Shown one piece after another: positions 1-8,241 of a DNA stretch of 64,000 bases; position 1 is the stretch's first letter, and each line of letters opens with the position of its first letter. Location of the stretch: assembly GCF_000422265.1 (NCBI RefSeq), contig NZ_AULL01000019.1, positions 62,001-126,000 of the forward strand, given 5' to 3'. A model generated the notes under the pieces. It searched no databases. It had not been told where the DNA came from and was given only the letters and a program-made list of their open reading frames with translations. The translations under genes were made by a program, and so were the position numbers. The stretch comes from Kaistella palustris DSM 21579 (GTDB taxonomy: Bacteria; Bacteroidota; Bacteroidia; Flavobacteriales; Weeksellaceae).

Positions 1-228
1 CATGCCGATGCCAGTAAAGTTGAAATTGCAGTATTTCAGGAAAACGGTTTTATAGAAGCAATTTTTAAGGACAATGGTAAAGGTTTTAATCCTGCAAAGA
101 TCAGTTCGAAAAGCGACGGTTTAGGTCTGGATAATATAAAATCGAGGATCGAAATGTTGAAAGGCGAACTCCAAATCACCAGCAACGAAGGCCGGGGAAC
201 TACAATCGCAATGAAAATACCGGTATAG
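1..228 (+). CDS. Sensor histidine kinase, C-terminal end only (partial)
   Basis: The first 76 codons are open from the window edge to a TAG at 226-228. They encode the end of a GHKL-type ATPase domain: an N-box-like DNGKGF, then GLGLDNIKSR, and a terminal GRGTTIAMKIP strand. This pattern is typical of NarX/DesK-class (HisKA_3) kinases, which phosphorylate a receiver-LuxR regulator. The next gene is exactly such a regulator and starts 3 bases after this stop, so the two very likely form a co-transcribed two-component pair. The sensor part lies outside the window, so the stimulus cannot be inferred. Confidence 0.85.
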   Translation, partial: HADASKVEIAVFQENGFIEAIFKDNGKGFNPAKISSKSDGLGLDNIKSRIEMLKGELQITSNEGRGTTIAMKIPV

Positions 229-231
229 CAC

Positions 232-888
232 ATGGGACACACTTTAGATATCGTTATTATTGATGATCACAATATTATTATTGAAGGTTTGGAAATGCTG
301 TTAAGCTTCGAGAAAAATGTACGCATACTCCAAACTTATAATGATGCTTATGATTTTCTGGATGATTTGCGCAGCAAGAAAACAGTGCCCACAATAGTGC
401 TGATGGATCTGGTTATGCCGACAATAAATGGTTTGGAAGCGGCCAGAATAATTAAAAAAGAATTTCCCGGCATCAAGATCATTATTCTCTCGATGAACTG
501 CGAGGCAAAAGTAATTTATGAACTGATCGAAAAAATGGGTGTGGAAGGATATCTGTCGAAAAAGATCAGCCGCACCGAACTTTATACCGCGCTGCAGCAG
601 GTTGACCGCGGTTATATTCATCTTTCTGAAGAAGCACAGGAAGCTTTGCACGGATTTCGTCAAAAGCTGATCAGTTACCCGGAAATAAAATTATCGTGCC
701 GCGAAAAACAAATTGTAGAACACATGATCGCAGGTTTTACCAACAGGGAGATCTCTGCAAAGCTCTTCATAAGTGAAAGCACAGTGGAAACACACCGCAA
801 AAATATTTACCGTAAAACCGAAGCGCACAGTCTGCCGAGGCTTATACAAATGGTTAATGAACTCGACCTGCTTAACGAACTGTTTTAA
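232..888 (+). CDS. LuxR/NarL-family DNA-binding response regulator
   Basis: 218 aa. The N-terminal receiver domain (about 5-125) has the acidic pair D11/D12, the predicted phosphoacceptor D59 in LMDLVMP and a conserved lysine around 110. The C-terminal LuxR-type helix-turn-helix (about 153-212) has LSCREKQIVEHM, then NREISAKLFIS and STVETHRKNIYRK. Phosphorylation by the upstream kinase is expected to promote dimerisation and promoter binding. The gene starts 3 bases after the kinase stop, which indicates an operon. Targets are not evident from the sequence. Family assignment is firm. Confidence 0.93.
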   Translation: MGHTLDIVIIDDHNIIIEGLEMLLSFEKNVRILQTYNDAYDFLDDLRSKKTVPTIVLMDLVMPTINGLEAARIIKKEFPGIKIIILSMNCEAKVIYELIEKMGVEGYLSKKISRTELYTALQQVDRGYIHLSEEAQEALHGFRQKLISYPEIKLSCREKQIVEHMIAGFTNREISAKLFISESTVETHRKNIYRKTEAHSLPRLIQMVNELDLLNELF

Positions 889-965
889 TATAAGATCCTG
901 TTTTAGTTTTAAAAAACATTCCTGCGCCTGAAAAAGTACCGGTATGGAAACAGCCGAGATGTACC

Positions 966-988
966 GCTCCCAAATGGGAGCTTTTTTT
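966..988 (+). terminator. Rho-independent terminator after the response regulator
   Basis: A 6-bp stem GCTCCC/GGGAGC with an AAAT loop is followed directly by seven T residues. It lies 78 bases after the response-regulator stop and closes the two-component operon. Confidence 0.85.
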
Positions 989-1075
989 ATGAATAAACCC
1001 TGCTAAAAATACCCTCTTGCGGGTATAAAAATAAAATTACCACTTAATACATTTACAAAACATCTAAAAACACAA

Positions 1076-2998
1076 ATGATGAAAAAAAACGCAGTAATAA
1101 AAATGGTGTTCGGTTTGTGCCTACTTGCGGGTGCGGCAATCCACGCACAACAGCCCGGACTTAATATCCTGGAAAAAGATTACGAAATTTCCCGAAAGGC
1201 CAAAAAAGGTTATCTGGGTGGAGTAGAAGCCACAACAGCTGGGGGTTTTGATATGGTTTATTTTCTGCCCTCATCCAGGCGAAAGGTGAAAATTGAAACC
1301 TATTCGTTCGACAAGGATGCCAATCTTACAAATACCAAAAAAGATGAGTGGGAAATTGAGAAGGCAAGGAAAAGGTATAAAGGACTCACTTACAAAGGCG
1401 ATGTGCTGACCAAAAAAGCAATCTCGGTAAGTTCAAATCTGATGGGAAAAATGGTATACAAAAATCGGCTGGTCACTGCGAAATACAACTGGCTCGCTGG
1501 CGGCTACGTAAAAAAAGTAAAGATGCTCGACAAGCAAAAACTCGCCAATGCCAATGGCGATGAATATATTTTCGGTGGTGCCTATGAAGTGGAAAGAGAC
1601 AGCGCGATTCTTGTGATGGGTTACCCCATGAACAGGGAAAAACCCGATATGACTAAATTGGATCTAATGAAAGTAGCCAACGACGGAACCATAAAAAATC
1701 TGGCCACGATCCCAACAGGTTCGCAGGTTAAACCTATTTTCTCCAGAGCTCTGCTTGATGATGACAGTAAAAACATTGATAATGATGACCTTCCGCGGGA
1801 CTGGATCCTGATAATGAATGCGGCAAAAGGAAGCGGTGGAAATCCAAATGAAATGACGTATTTCCGGATTTCACCGGAAGGTACATTAAAGGAAAACTTT
1901 AAATTTACCGCGCCTATGGCAGGTTACCGCATCATCAATGCGTATGAGAAAAATGGCAGCGTAATTCTTTATGGTCTCGGGATCAAAAAAGAAGGTAAAA
2001 CAACGGAAGAACTTTTGGGAATGTGCGTCTCGCCATCAAGTATGGACAGCGAGGAAATCGAACAGACAAAAACAACTGCCTCCACAACCGAAAAAATTTT
2101 AGGAAAGGTATCAGGACTTGGTGGACTGATTTCTTCTGCTAAGAAAACGGTAAACGTAATTTCCGGAAAAGAGGAAATGATGCCCAGCCAGGATGTTCTG
2201 GAAAACGCAATGGATGAGAAAAAATATACAGATTTCGTTATATGCCGGATCGCCGAAGGAAAATTGCAGTTTGCAGCTTCCACACCGATCGAAGAGTTGA
2301 ACCAGAAAGCCGTTGCCGGACCGGATATGAAAAAACCACTGCAGTTCGATGGCCGAAAATTTAAAACCAATAACTTCCAGATCTTAAATGACGGATCAAT
2401 GCTTTTGAGTTTCCAGGACTTTAAGAAAAATTCAGGGCCGAGTTTGGGTACAGGTAAATTCCTGAATACGCTTGCGGGAGTTTCAACATCCAGTACCGGT
2501 CCGAAATATGAGCGTGTCTACCAGGGACTTTATATGCTGCACTTTGCGCCCGACGGAAAGTTAAAGAAAAACTACACCGTTTTACTGGATCAGAAAAACA
2601 GGAAAGGCTTTTTCAACACCTCGCCAATGACTGCGGATAATTTCGAAGCCACAAGTTATGTTTTGCAGAGTAAAGACGGCAACTCCGTGAACTGGATCAT
2701 AGAAATGGTAAAAGCGATTGACAAGGATGTAGATTTCGACAGTTACACGCATTTCGATGGCTCTTCAACCAACGTTACCACCACATCTTATTCGCCTTTT
2801 TACAGCATCGAATATGGCAAGCTTAACTTATCGGAAGGAAAATCATCGGAATTCCACACGCTGGGAGACTTAGAAAAGAAAAAATATTACCTGTATAACA
2901 AATACGACCGCCTGCAGATCGGTGAATTTACCTATTTCTTCAGCGAAACACCCAATGGTGACCGGCTGCTGGTTTCGCGAATGAATGTAAATGACTGA
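1076..2998 (+). CDS. Secreted protein of unknown function
   Basis: 640 aa with a clear Sec signal peptide: MMKKN, a hydrophobic core to about residue 22, and a likely cut near IHAQ-QPG. A second ATG immediately follows the first, so the true start could be 1079. No enzyme motif is recognisable. The mature protein is rich in Lys, Asp and Asn and appears to be a repetitive beta-strand protein. It contains phrases such as DGTIKNL, PEGTLKENF, PDGKLKKNY and NDGSMLLSF, reminiscent of beta-propeller or WD-like blades, but this is inference from spacing only. It is monocistronic, flanked by terminators on both sides. It has no T9SS C-terminal sorting domain that I can see, so a periplasmic location is the simplest reading. 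Confidence 0.75.
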   Translation: MMKKNAVIKMVFGLCLLAGAAIHAQQPGLNILEKDYEISRKAKKGYLGGVEATTAGGFDMVYFLPSSRRKVKIETYSFDKDANLTNTKKDEWEIEKARKRYKGLTYKGDVLTKKAISVSSNLMGKMVYKNRLVTAKYNWLAGGYVKKVKMLDKQKLANANGDEYIFGGAYEVERDSAILVMGYPMNREKPDMTKLDLMKVANDGTIKNLATIPTGSQVKPIFSRALLDDDSKNIDNDDLPRDWILIMNAAKGSGGNPNEMTYFRISPEGTLKENFKFTAPMAGYRIINAYEKNGSVILYGLGIKKEGKTTEELLGMCVSPSSMDSEEIEQTKTTASTTEKILGKVSGLGGLISSAKKTVNVISGKEEMMPSQDVLENAMDEKKYTDFVICRIAEGKLQFAASTPIEELNQKAVAGPDMKKPLQFDGRKFKTNNFQILNDGSMLLSFQDFKKNSGPSLGTGKFLNTLAGVSTSSTGPKYERVYQGLYMLHFAPDGKLKKNYTVLLDQKNRKGFFNTSPMTADNFEATSYVLQSKDGNSVNWIIEMVKAIDKDVDFDSYTHFDGSSTNVTTTSYSPFYSIEYGKLNLSEGKSSEFHTLGDLEKKKYYLYNKYDRLQIGEFTYFFSETPNGDRLLVSRMNVND

Positions 2999-3210
2999 AA
3001 ATCGTGTAATACATATCCTCATTAAACCAAGACATTTAAGATAATAAATTCTTTAAAGAATTTTATTTATGCTTACGACATAATGATTTCGGGTTATTTC
3101 AAATGTATGAAATGGTGCTAACTTTAAGATCAATGACAGAATGCCATTAAACTGTTTATCAGTTAGTTGTATGTGTTAATAATTTGATGCATCGCGAAAT
3201 GTACGCCTAT

Positions 3211-3249
3211 CAACAGAGGAATATTTTTCTCTGTTGTTTTTATTTTTGC
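3211..3249 (+). terminator. Rho-independent terminator
   Basis: An 8-bp perfect stem CAACAGAG/CTCTGTTG with a 10-base loop is followed by a T-rich tail. It ends transcription from the 1076-2998 gene or from the region behind it. Confidence 0.75.
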
Positions 3250-3282
3250 TGATAATTATGCACCGTATAATAAATTTTAAAT

Positions 3283-3290
3283 TATCTTTG
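3283..3290 (+). promoter_or_regulatory. Bacteroidota -7 box (TATCTTTG) for the acyl-ACP desaturase
   Basis: Exact match to TAnnTTTG, 20 bases before the desaturase ATG. No convincing -33 TTTG was identified at the usual spacing. Confidence 0.7.
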
Positions 3291-3310
3291 TTCTATAAAC
3301 CTAAACATAC

Positions 3311-4288
3311 ATGTACGATAAATTAGTGAGGCTGGAAGTAATGCGAAACCTGGGGAAAGAAGTTGACAGTTTCATCTCCTCGTATTTAACTCCGGTCGAA
3401 AAAATATGGCAACCTACTGACTTTCTGCCGGATCCGTCCTCTGAAGAATTTAAATATCAGGTTGATGAACTGCAGACTTTCGCCCGCGAAATGGATTATG
3501 ACCTGTTCGTTACATTAATTGGGGACTGTATTACCGAAGAAGCATTGCCGACTTACGAATCCTGGCTGATGGGCGTTGACGGTGTAAACCAGGAAGAAAC
3601 TTCCGGCTGGGCGCAGTGGATCAGAAGCTGGACTGCAGAAGAGAACCGCCACGGTGATCTTTTGAATAAATATCTTTACCTCTGCGGCCGTGTGAATATG
3701 CGCGAAATTGAAATAACGACGCAATATCTGATTCAGGATGGTTTGGATATTGGTACGACAATGGATCCTTACCGAAATTTCGTGTATACAAGTTTTCAGG
3801 AAACAGCAACAAATATTTCCCACAGAAGAGTAGGTTCACTTTCAAAACAGACCGGCAACACAAAACTCTCCCGGATGTGTGGTGTGATCGCGGCAGATGA
3901 AGCCCGCCATGCCAAAGCTTATAAGCATTTCGTTACGCGGATTTTTGAGCTTGACCCTTCGGAAATGATGCTCGCCTTCGAAGATATGATGCGTAAAAAA
4001 ATCGTGATGCCTGCACACCTGATGCGCGAATCCGGACAAAAAGCCGGCGAACTCTGGTCGCATTTTTCCGATGCTGCCCAGCGTGCCATGGTTTACACAG
4101 GTTACGATTACATCAATATATTGAGTGAACTTCTGGAAGACTGGAAAATTGAACATATTACCGGTCTTAATGAAAAAGCGCAAAAAGCGCAGGAATACTT
4201 AATGAAACTACCCGGCAGACTGCAGAAAATTACTGACCGAATTGCCACGCCTGATTTGGACCACCAGTTCAAATGGATTAAATCCTGA
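3311..4288 (+). CDS. Acyl-ACP desaturase (soluble di-iron, stearoyl-ACP desaturase family)
   Basis: 325 aa, all-helical soluble desaturase that inserts a cis double bond into acyl chains bound to ACP, using O2 and reduced ferredoxin. The di-iron ligand motifs are visible: a glutamate in ITEEALP (about 76), EENRHG (110-115), a glutamate in SFQETATNISHR (about 164) and DEARH (196-200). Length fits bacterial and plastid homologues. The cytosolic enzyme would adjust membrane fluidity. It is monocistronic, with its own -7 box upstream and a strong terminator downstream. Confidence 0.93.
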   Translation: MYDKLVRLEVMRNLGKEVDSFISSYLTPVEKIWQPTDFLPDPSSEEFKYQVDELQTFAREMDYDLFVTLIGDCITEEALPTYESWLMGVDGVNQEETSGWAQWIRSWTAEENRHGDLLNKYLYLCGRVNMREIEITTQYLIQDGLDIGTTMDPYRNFVYTSFQETATNISHRRVGSLSKQTGNTKLSRMCGVIAADEARHAKAYKHFVTRIFELDPSEMMLAFEDMMRKKIVMPAHLMRESGQKAGELWSHFSDAAQRAMVYTGYDYINILSELLEDWKIEHITGLNEKAQKAQEYLMKLPGRLQKITDRIATPDLDHQFKWIKS

Positions 4289-4320
4289 CACCAGATTATA
4301 TTAAATTATAGTTTTTTCCA

Positions 4321-4354
4321 GAGCGGTTGATTTTTTTAACCGCTCTTTTATTTT
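4321..4354 (+). terminator. Rho-independent terminator after the desaturase
   Basis: An 8-bp stem GAGCGGTT/AACCGCTC with a 9-base loop is followed by TTTTATTTT. It sits directly upstream of the next gene's -7 box. Confidence 0.88.
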
Positions 4355-4356
4355 CT

Positions 4357-4364
4357 TATCTTTG
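4357..4364 (+). promoter_or_regulatory. -7 box (TATCTTTG) that fixes the start of the HAD-like gene
   Basis: Exact TAnnTTTG match 21 bases before ATG 4386. A longer frame opening with TTG at 4362 would begin inside this promoter box and is therefore rejected. Confidence 0.75.
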
Positions 4365-4385
4365 CAAAAATTGAATCACATAACG

Positions 4386-4817
4386 ATGAACAGCAATAAA
4401 AAATTGGCCATAGACTTCGACGGAACGGTGGTCGACGACGCATATCCGGGTATTGGCAAGCCAAAAACCTTTGCCTTCGAAACCCTGCGGAAACTGCAGT
4501 CAGAAGGTTACCGTTTAATTCTGTGGACTTACCGCCACGGCAAAACTCTGGATGAAGCCGTAGAATTCTGCAAAAAAAACGGTGTTGAATTTTATGCTGT
4601 AAATTCAAGTTTTGAAGGTGAAATTTTCAATAACGCGGATGCTTCCCGAAAAATAGATGCCGATCTGTTCATTGACGACCGTAATCTCGGTGGTTTCCCG
4701 GGTTGGGGCGAAATTTACAACATCATCAAAGACCGGATCGAGTTTCGTGTAGAAGGTTCTGAAGTCCTTGCTTATTCGAAAATGAAAAAGGACAAAAAGA
4801 AAGGGCTGTTCTGGTAA
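4386..4817 (+). CDS. HAD-superfamily hydrolase, BT0820-like
   Basis: 143 aa from ATG 4386. The N-terminal motif LAIDFDGTVVDD is the HAD motif I (nucleophile and acid/base aspartates), LILWTYR supplies the threonine of motif II, and DADLFIDDRNLGG the late acidic motif. The protein is a compact, cap-less HAD domain resembling Bacteroides BT0820-type phosphatases; the substrate is unknown. The basic C-terminus (KMKKDKKKG) is unusual. The start is set by the promoter box just upstream. A 57-base gap separates it from the methionine aminopeptidase gene, and no terminator is visible between them, so read-through is possible. Confidence 0.8.
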   Translation: MNSNKKLAIDFDGTVVDDAYPGIGKPKTFAFETLRKLQSEGYRLILWTYRHGKTLDEAVEFCKKNGVEFYAVNSSFEGEIFNNADASRKIDADLFIDDRNLGGFPGWGEIYNIIKDRIEFRVEGSEVLAYSKMKKDKKKGLFW

Positions 4818-4874
4818 GAGAGAAAGTTTCGATACAGACAAATAACATTCAATAATAAAACCACTTTTAAACAG

Positions 4875-5684
4875 ATGATCATTTTAAAAACACTTGAGGA
4901 ACTGCGGTTAATGAAAGAAAGTGCACAGCTTGTTTCCAAAACTTTGGGCATGCTTGCAAAAGAAATCAAACCGGGAATTTCTACATTGCATCTGGATAAT
5001 CTGGGAGGTGAATTTATTCGTGATCATGGTGGCGAGCCTGCGTTTTTGGGCATGTATGGTTTCCCGAAAAATCTCTGCATTTCTCCAAATTCGGAAGTGG
5101 TGCACGGCATTCCGAACGACAAACCTCTTGAAGAAGGAGATATTCTTTCCGTGGACTGTGGCGTTTATATGAATGGATTTTACGGCGATCATGCATACTC
5201 ATTTGAAGTGGGTGAGGTTGCGCCGGAAACCAAAAAGCTTTTAAAAGTAACAAAAGAAGCTCTTTATAAAGGAATTGCACAATGTGTACGCGGCAAAAGG
5301 GTAGGAGACATTTCCCATGCCATTCAGGAACATTGCGAAAAGCATGGTTACGGCGTTGTACGTGAACTGGTTGGCCACGGCCTCGGCAGAAAAATGCATG
5401 AGGATCCACAGGTTCCCAACTATGGCAGGAAAGGAAGCGGAAAAGTTTTAAAAGACGGAATTGTGCTCGCCATCGAACCCATGGTTAATTTGGGGACTGA
5501 AAAAGTTAAGTTCCACAGCGACGGCTGGACGGTAACTTCCGCCGACAACTCGCCTTCCGCACATTTTGAACACGATGTCTGCATTATCGGCGGAAAGCCG
5601 GTCCTGCTCTCGACTTACCAATATATTTACGATGCTTTGGGCATATCAAGCGACGAGGAAAAGCCGTTTACGCTGGATTTCTGA
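4875..5684 (+). CDS. map: Methionine aminopeptidase, type I
   Basis: 269 aa. Removes the initiator methionine from nascent proteins in the cytosol. All five metal ligands are present: D94 (SVDCG), D105 (GDHAY), H168 (VGHGLGRKMHE), E201 (AIEPM) and E232 (HFEHDV), plus the substrate-binding H77. The length and lack of a large insert match type Ia. Here map is not next to secY or infA as in many bacteria. Its TGA overlaps by one base the ATG of the downstream methyltransferase, suggesting translational coupling. Confidence 0.96.
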   Translation: MIILKTLEELRLMKESAQLVSKTLGMLAKEIKPGISTLHLDNLGGEFIRDHGGEPAFLGMYGFPKNLCISPNSEVVHGIPNDKPLEEGDILSVDCGVYMNGFYGDHAYSFEVGEVAPETKKLLKVTKEALYKGIAQCVRGKRVGDISHAIQEHCEKHGYGVVRELVGHGLGRKMHEDPQVPNYGRKGSGKVLKDGIVLAIEPMVNLGTEKVKFHSDGWTVTSADNSPSAHFEHDVCIIGGKPVLLSTYQYIYDALGISSDEEKPFTLDF

Positions 5685-6451
5685 TGAAGAGTCTGACTAA
5701 ATTCCTTTTAAATAAAATTCCACGGCCATTGCTGATCAAGGCCAGTATCTGGGCCCGCCCTTTAATCGTACAGTTTTTCCGCGGCAACAGATTCACAGAT
5801 CCCATCGACGGTAAATCCTACCGCAAGTTTTTGCCTTACGGCTACGGCAAACAGCGGGAAAACGCACTTTCGCCCGGCACACTGAGTTTAGAAAGACACC
5901 GCCAAATGTGGCTTTATCTTCAAAAAGAAACCGAATTCTTTACCAAAAAACAGAAAGTCCTGCATATTGCGCCGGAACAGGAATTTTTCCGGAGATTCCG
6001 GAGGATGAAGAATCTGGAATATATTTCTGCGGACCTTTATTCACCGCTCGTTGATGTGAAAGCGGATATTTTGGATCTTCCTTTTGATGATGAGAGTTTC
6101 GACATTGTTTTTTGTAATCATGTGCTGGAACATATTGATGATGACCGCAAAGCAATGCGTGAACTTTATCGGGTAATGCGGAAAGGCGGCTGGGGAATCC
6201 TTCAGGTTCCGTTAAAAAACACGCTGGAGAAAAGTTATGAGGATTCTTCCATTAAAGATCCAAAAGAAAGGCAGAAACATTTTGGGCAGTATGATCACGT
6301 GCGCTGGTATGGTATGGATTATTTTCAGCGGCTTCATGAAACAGGTTTTGAAGTCGACATCAACTATTACTCAAGGAATTTCTCCGCCGCAGACCGACTC
6401 AAATATGGACTTCTTGAAAATGAGATTCTCCCGGTTGTTTTTAAAAAGTAA
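5684..6451 (+). CDS. Class I SAM-dependent methyltransferase (type 11)
   Basis: 255 aa. The Rossmann core runs from about residue 85 to 190. It has VLHIAPEQEFF (a variant of motif I), an acidic residue in YISADLYSP, then DILDLPFDDESFDIVFCNHVLEHIDD, which is the classic Methyltransf_11 signature, and MRKGGWGILQVPL. The basic N-terminus (LLNKIPRPLLIKAS) may associate with membranes. The substrate is unknown; in this group, relatives sit near cell-wall or polysaccharide genes, but the context here gives no such hint. It is translationally coupled to map by a TGATG overlap. Confidence 0.85.
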   Translation: MKSLTKFLLNKIPRPLLIKASIWARPLIVQFFRGNRFTDPIDGKSYRKFLPYGYGKQRENALSPGTLSLERHRQMWLYLQKETEFFTKKQKVLHIAPEQEFFRRFRRMKNLEYISADLYSPLVDVKADILDLPFDDESFDIVFCNHVLEHIDDDRKAMRELYRVMRKGGWGILQVPLKNTLEKSYEDSSIKDPKERQKHFGQYDHVRWYGMDYFQRLHETGFEVDINYYSRNFSAADRLKYGLLENEILPVVFKK

Positions 6452-6659
6452 GGCATTTTTCTGCTTTAAAAGTAAACTTAGCTGTTTGCGGGATTTCTAA
6501 CAAAAAAGACTGCAGTTTAGTCCTTCAGAACAATCACAAAAAATCCGCTCACTAACGGTGTTTGCAGCGGGTATATATTTTTAAAAATATTCCGTTTTAT
6601 ATATAACGGGAAAACCCTTAAATAAAAACGCCGGATTTACGCGGACAGCAATGTTTCAC

Positions 6660-6667
6660 TACCTTTG
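6660..6667 (+). promoter_or_regulatory. -7 box (TACCTTTG) for era
   Basis: Exact TAnnTTTG match 53 bases before the era ATG, implying a leader of roughly 50 bases that contains a hairpin. Confidence 0.7.
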
Positions 6668-6674
6668 CAGGAAT

Positions 6675-6700
6675 TGGCGCTTTGTAAAAGCTGACGCCAT
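6675..6700 (+). other. Hairpin in the era 5' leader
   Basis: GCTTT/AAAGC forms an inner stem around a GTA loop, and TGGC pairs with GCCA outside it. It lies right after the inferred transcription start and has no T-tract behind it, so it is a leader structure and not a terminator. It could stabilise the mRNA or affect initiation. Confidence 0.45.
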
Positions 6701-6720
6701 TAAAAATAAAAAAAAACAGA

Positions 6721-7596
6721 ATGCATAAAGCAGGATTTGTAAATATTGTAGGAAAGCCGAATGCCGGTAAATCCACACTCCTAAACCAACTGATGGGCGA
6801 GAAACTCGCGATCGTAACGCAGAAAGCGCAAACTACACGCCACCGTATTTTTGGGATTTATAATGAAGAAGATCTGCAGATCGTATTTTCCGATACACCA
6901 GGTGTCCTGGATCCGAAATATGGTCTGCAGGAAAAAATGATGGATTTTGTGAAGGATTCTTTGCAGGATGCAGATGTATTTCTGTTCATTGTGGATATTC
7001 TGGACAAAACCGAACCCTTTGACTTTCTGGTAGAAAAGCTCAACAAAATTCCGGTTCCTGTTCTTATCCTTGTGAATAAAATTGACCAGTCGAATCAGGA
7101 GGATTTGGAAAAAGTGATGGAGTTGTGGCATGAGCGAATTCCCAAGGCAGAGATACTGCCGATTTCTGCGTTGAAAGGTTTTAATACCGACATTATTTTA
7201 CCGAAATTAAAATCACTGTTGCCGGAAAACCCGCCTTATTACGATAAAGATCAGTATACCGATAAGCCGGAGCGTTTTTTTGTTAACGAAACCGTACGCG
7301 AGAAAATCCTGTTAAACTACGAAAAAGAGATTCCTTATTCTGTAGAGGTCGTCACCGAGCAGTTCAAGGAAAATGAGGGTATAATCTTCATCGATGCTGT
7401 GATTTATGTAGAACGTGACACCCAGAAAGGTATTATTATCGGTCACAAAGGCGAGGCGATCAAAAAAGTAGGCACAGAAGCAAGATTGGATCTAGAGAAA
7501 TTTTTCTCGAAAAAAATCCATCTCAACCTCTTTGTAAAGGTGAAAAAAGACTGGCGCAAAAATGACCGCGACCTGAAAAATTTCGGTTACCGCTAG
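6721..7596 (+). CDS. era: GTPase Era (30S ribosome assembly)
   Basis: 291 aa. The N-terminal GTPase domain has the P-loop GKPNAGKS (11-18), DTPG (58-61), NKID (119-122) and SALKG. The C-terminal KH domain (about 200-291) has the RNA-binding GHKGEAIKKVGTEAR segment. Era binds the 3' end of 16S rRNA and helps mature the small subunit. Size and domain order are standard. A dedicated promoter with a structured leader lies upstream, and doxX follows 56 bases behind with no obvious terminator. Confidence 0.97.
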   Translation: MHKAGFVNIVGKPNAGKSTLLNQLMGEKLAIVTQKAQTTRHRIFGIYNEEDLQIVFSDTPGVLDPKYGLQEKMMDFVKDSLQDADVFLFIVDILDKTEPFDFLVEKLNKIPVPVLILVNKIDQSNQEDLEKVMELWHERIPKAEILPISALKGFNTDIILPKLKSLLPENPPYYDKDQYTDKPERFFVNETVREKILLNYEKEIPYSVEVVTEQFKENEGIIFIDAVIYVERDTQKGIIIGHKGEAIKKVGTEARLDLEKFFSKKIHLNLFVKVKKDWRKNDRDLKNFGYR

Positions 7597-7652
7597 AAAA
7601 CCCACTTTTCCCAAAAAAAAGACTATTGTTTCATTTGAATAAAAATTAATTC

Positions 7653-8081
7653 ATGAATTATTTCACTTCAACAAAAAGCAATCCTCTCATTGTTGATATC
7701 GTACTGCTTGCAATCCGTATTTTTGTAGGTTTTGCTATGCTTTCGCATGGTTTCCCAAAGCTGCAGATGCTGTTTTCGGGTGATGAGATCAAGTTCTTCA
7801 GTTTCCTGGGGATGGGCGCCAAGACATCTTTAGTCCTCACTATTTTTGCCGAATTTGTCTGCTCTATTTTTATAATATTGGGATTGTTTACACGTGCCGC
7901 AGTTTTCTTTTTGGTAGTAGCCATGGGCGTTGCCGGACTTTTCGTACACAGCGCAGATCCTTTTGCAAAACGCGAGCTCAGTTTGCTCTATCTGTCGGTT
8001 TACCTGATGATCTTTGCTATGGGACCCGGCAGATATTCAATTGACCAGATGATCAGCCGCCGACGCGAGTCCCGCTGGTGA
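7653..8081 (+). CDS. DoxX family membrane protein
   Basis: 142 aa with four predicted transmembrane helices. The N-terminal helix carries the DoxX-typical IRIFVGFAMLSHGFPKL with a conserved glycine and histidine, followed by GLFTRAAVFFLVVAMGVAG. DoxX-type proteins are small inner-membrane proteins linked to redox or thiosulfate-quinone chemistry in some organisms, but no specific function can be assigned here. The basic tail ends RRRESRW. It is probably read with era or alone and ends in a clear terminator. Confidence 0.85.
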   Translation: MNYFTSTKSNPLIVDIVLLAIRIFVGFAMLSHGFPKLQMLFSGDEIKFFSFLGMGAKTSLVLTIFAEFVCSIFIILGLFTRAAVFFLVVAMGVAGLFVHSADPFAKRELSLLYLSVYLMIFAMGPGRYSIDQMISRRRESRW

Positions 8082-8109
8082 CAGTCCCGGTTCATGGGTT
8101 TTCATATAT

Positions 8110-8138
8110 AAGCCGTGCAGTTTTTGTGCGGCTTTTTT
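8110..8138 (+). terminator. Rho-independent terminator after doxX
   Basis: An AAGCCG/CGGCTT stem with a 13-base loop is followed by a run of T residues. Confidence 0.8.
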
Positions 8139-8241
8139 GTTAAGTTTAATGCCAATATTTTAGAAAAATACCGTGTTTACGCCTGAAATTTTTTACTGGA
8201 AAACTTATAATTTTATTTCTTTAAAGTAAAATCCGGAAACG

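Larger units (their letters stand above)
2999..3310. other. Intergenic gap of 312 bases
   Basis: No open frame of interest. It contains a perfect 18-base palindrome at 3046-3063 (AAATTCTTT/AAAGAATTT), a hairpin-plus-T terminator at 3211-3249 and the desaturase promoter at 3283-3290. The terminator is 210 bases beyond the upstream stop, so the upstream gene has a long 3' UTR or a short RNA ends there. Confidence 0.6.
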
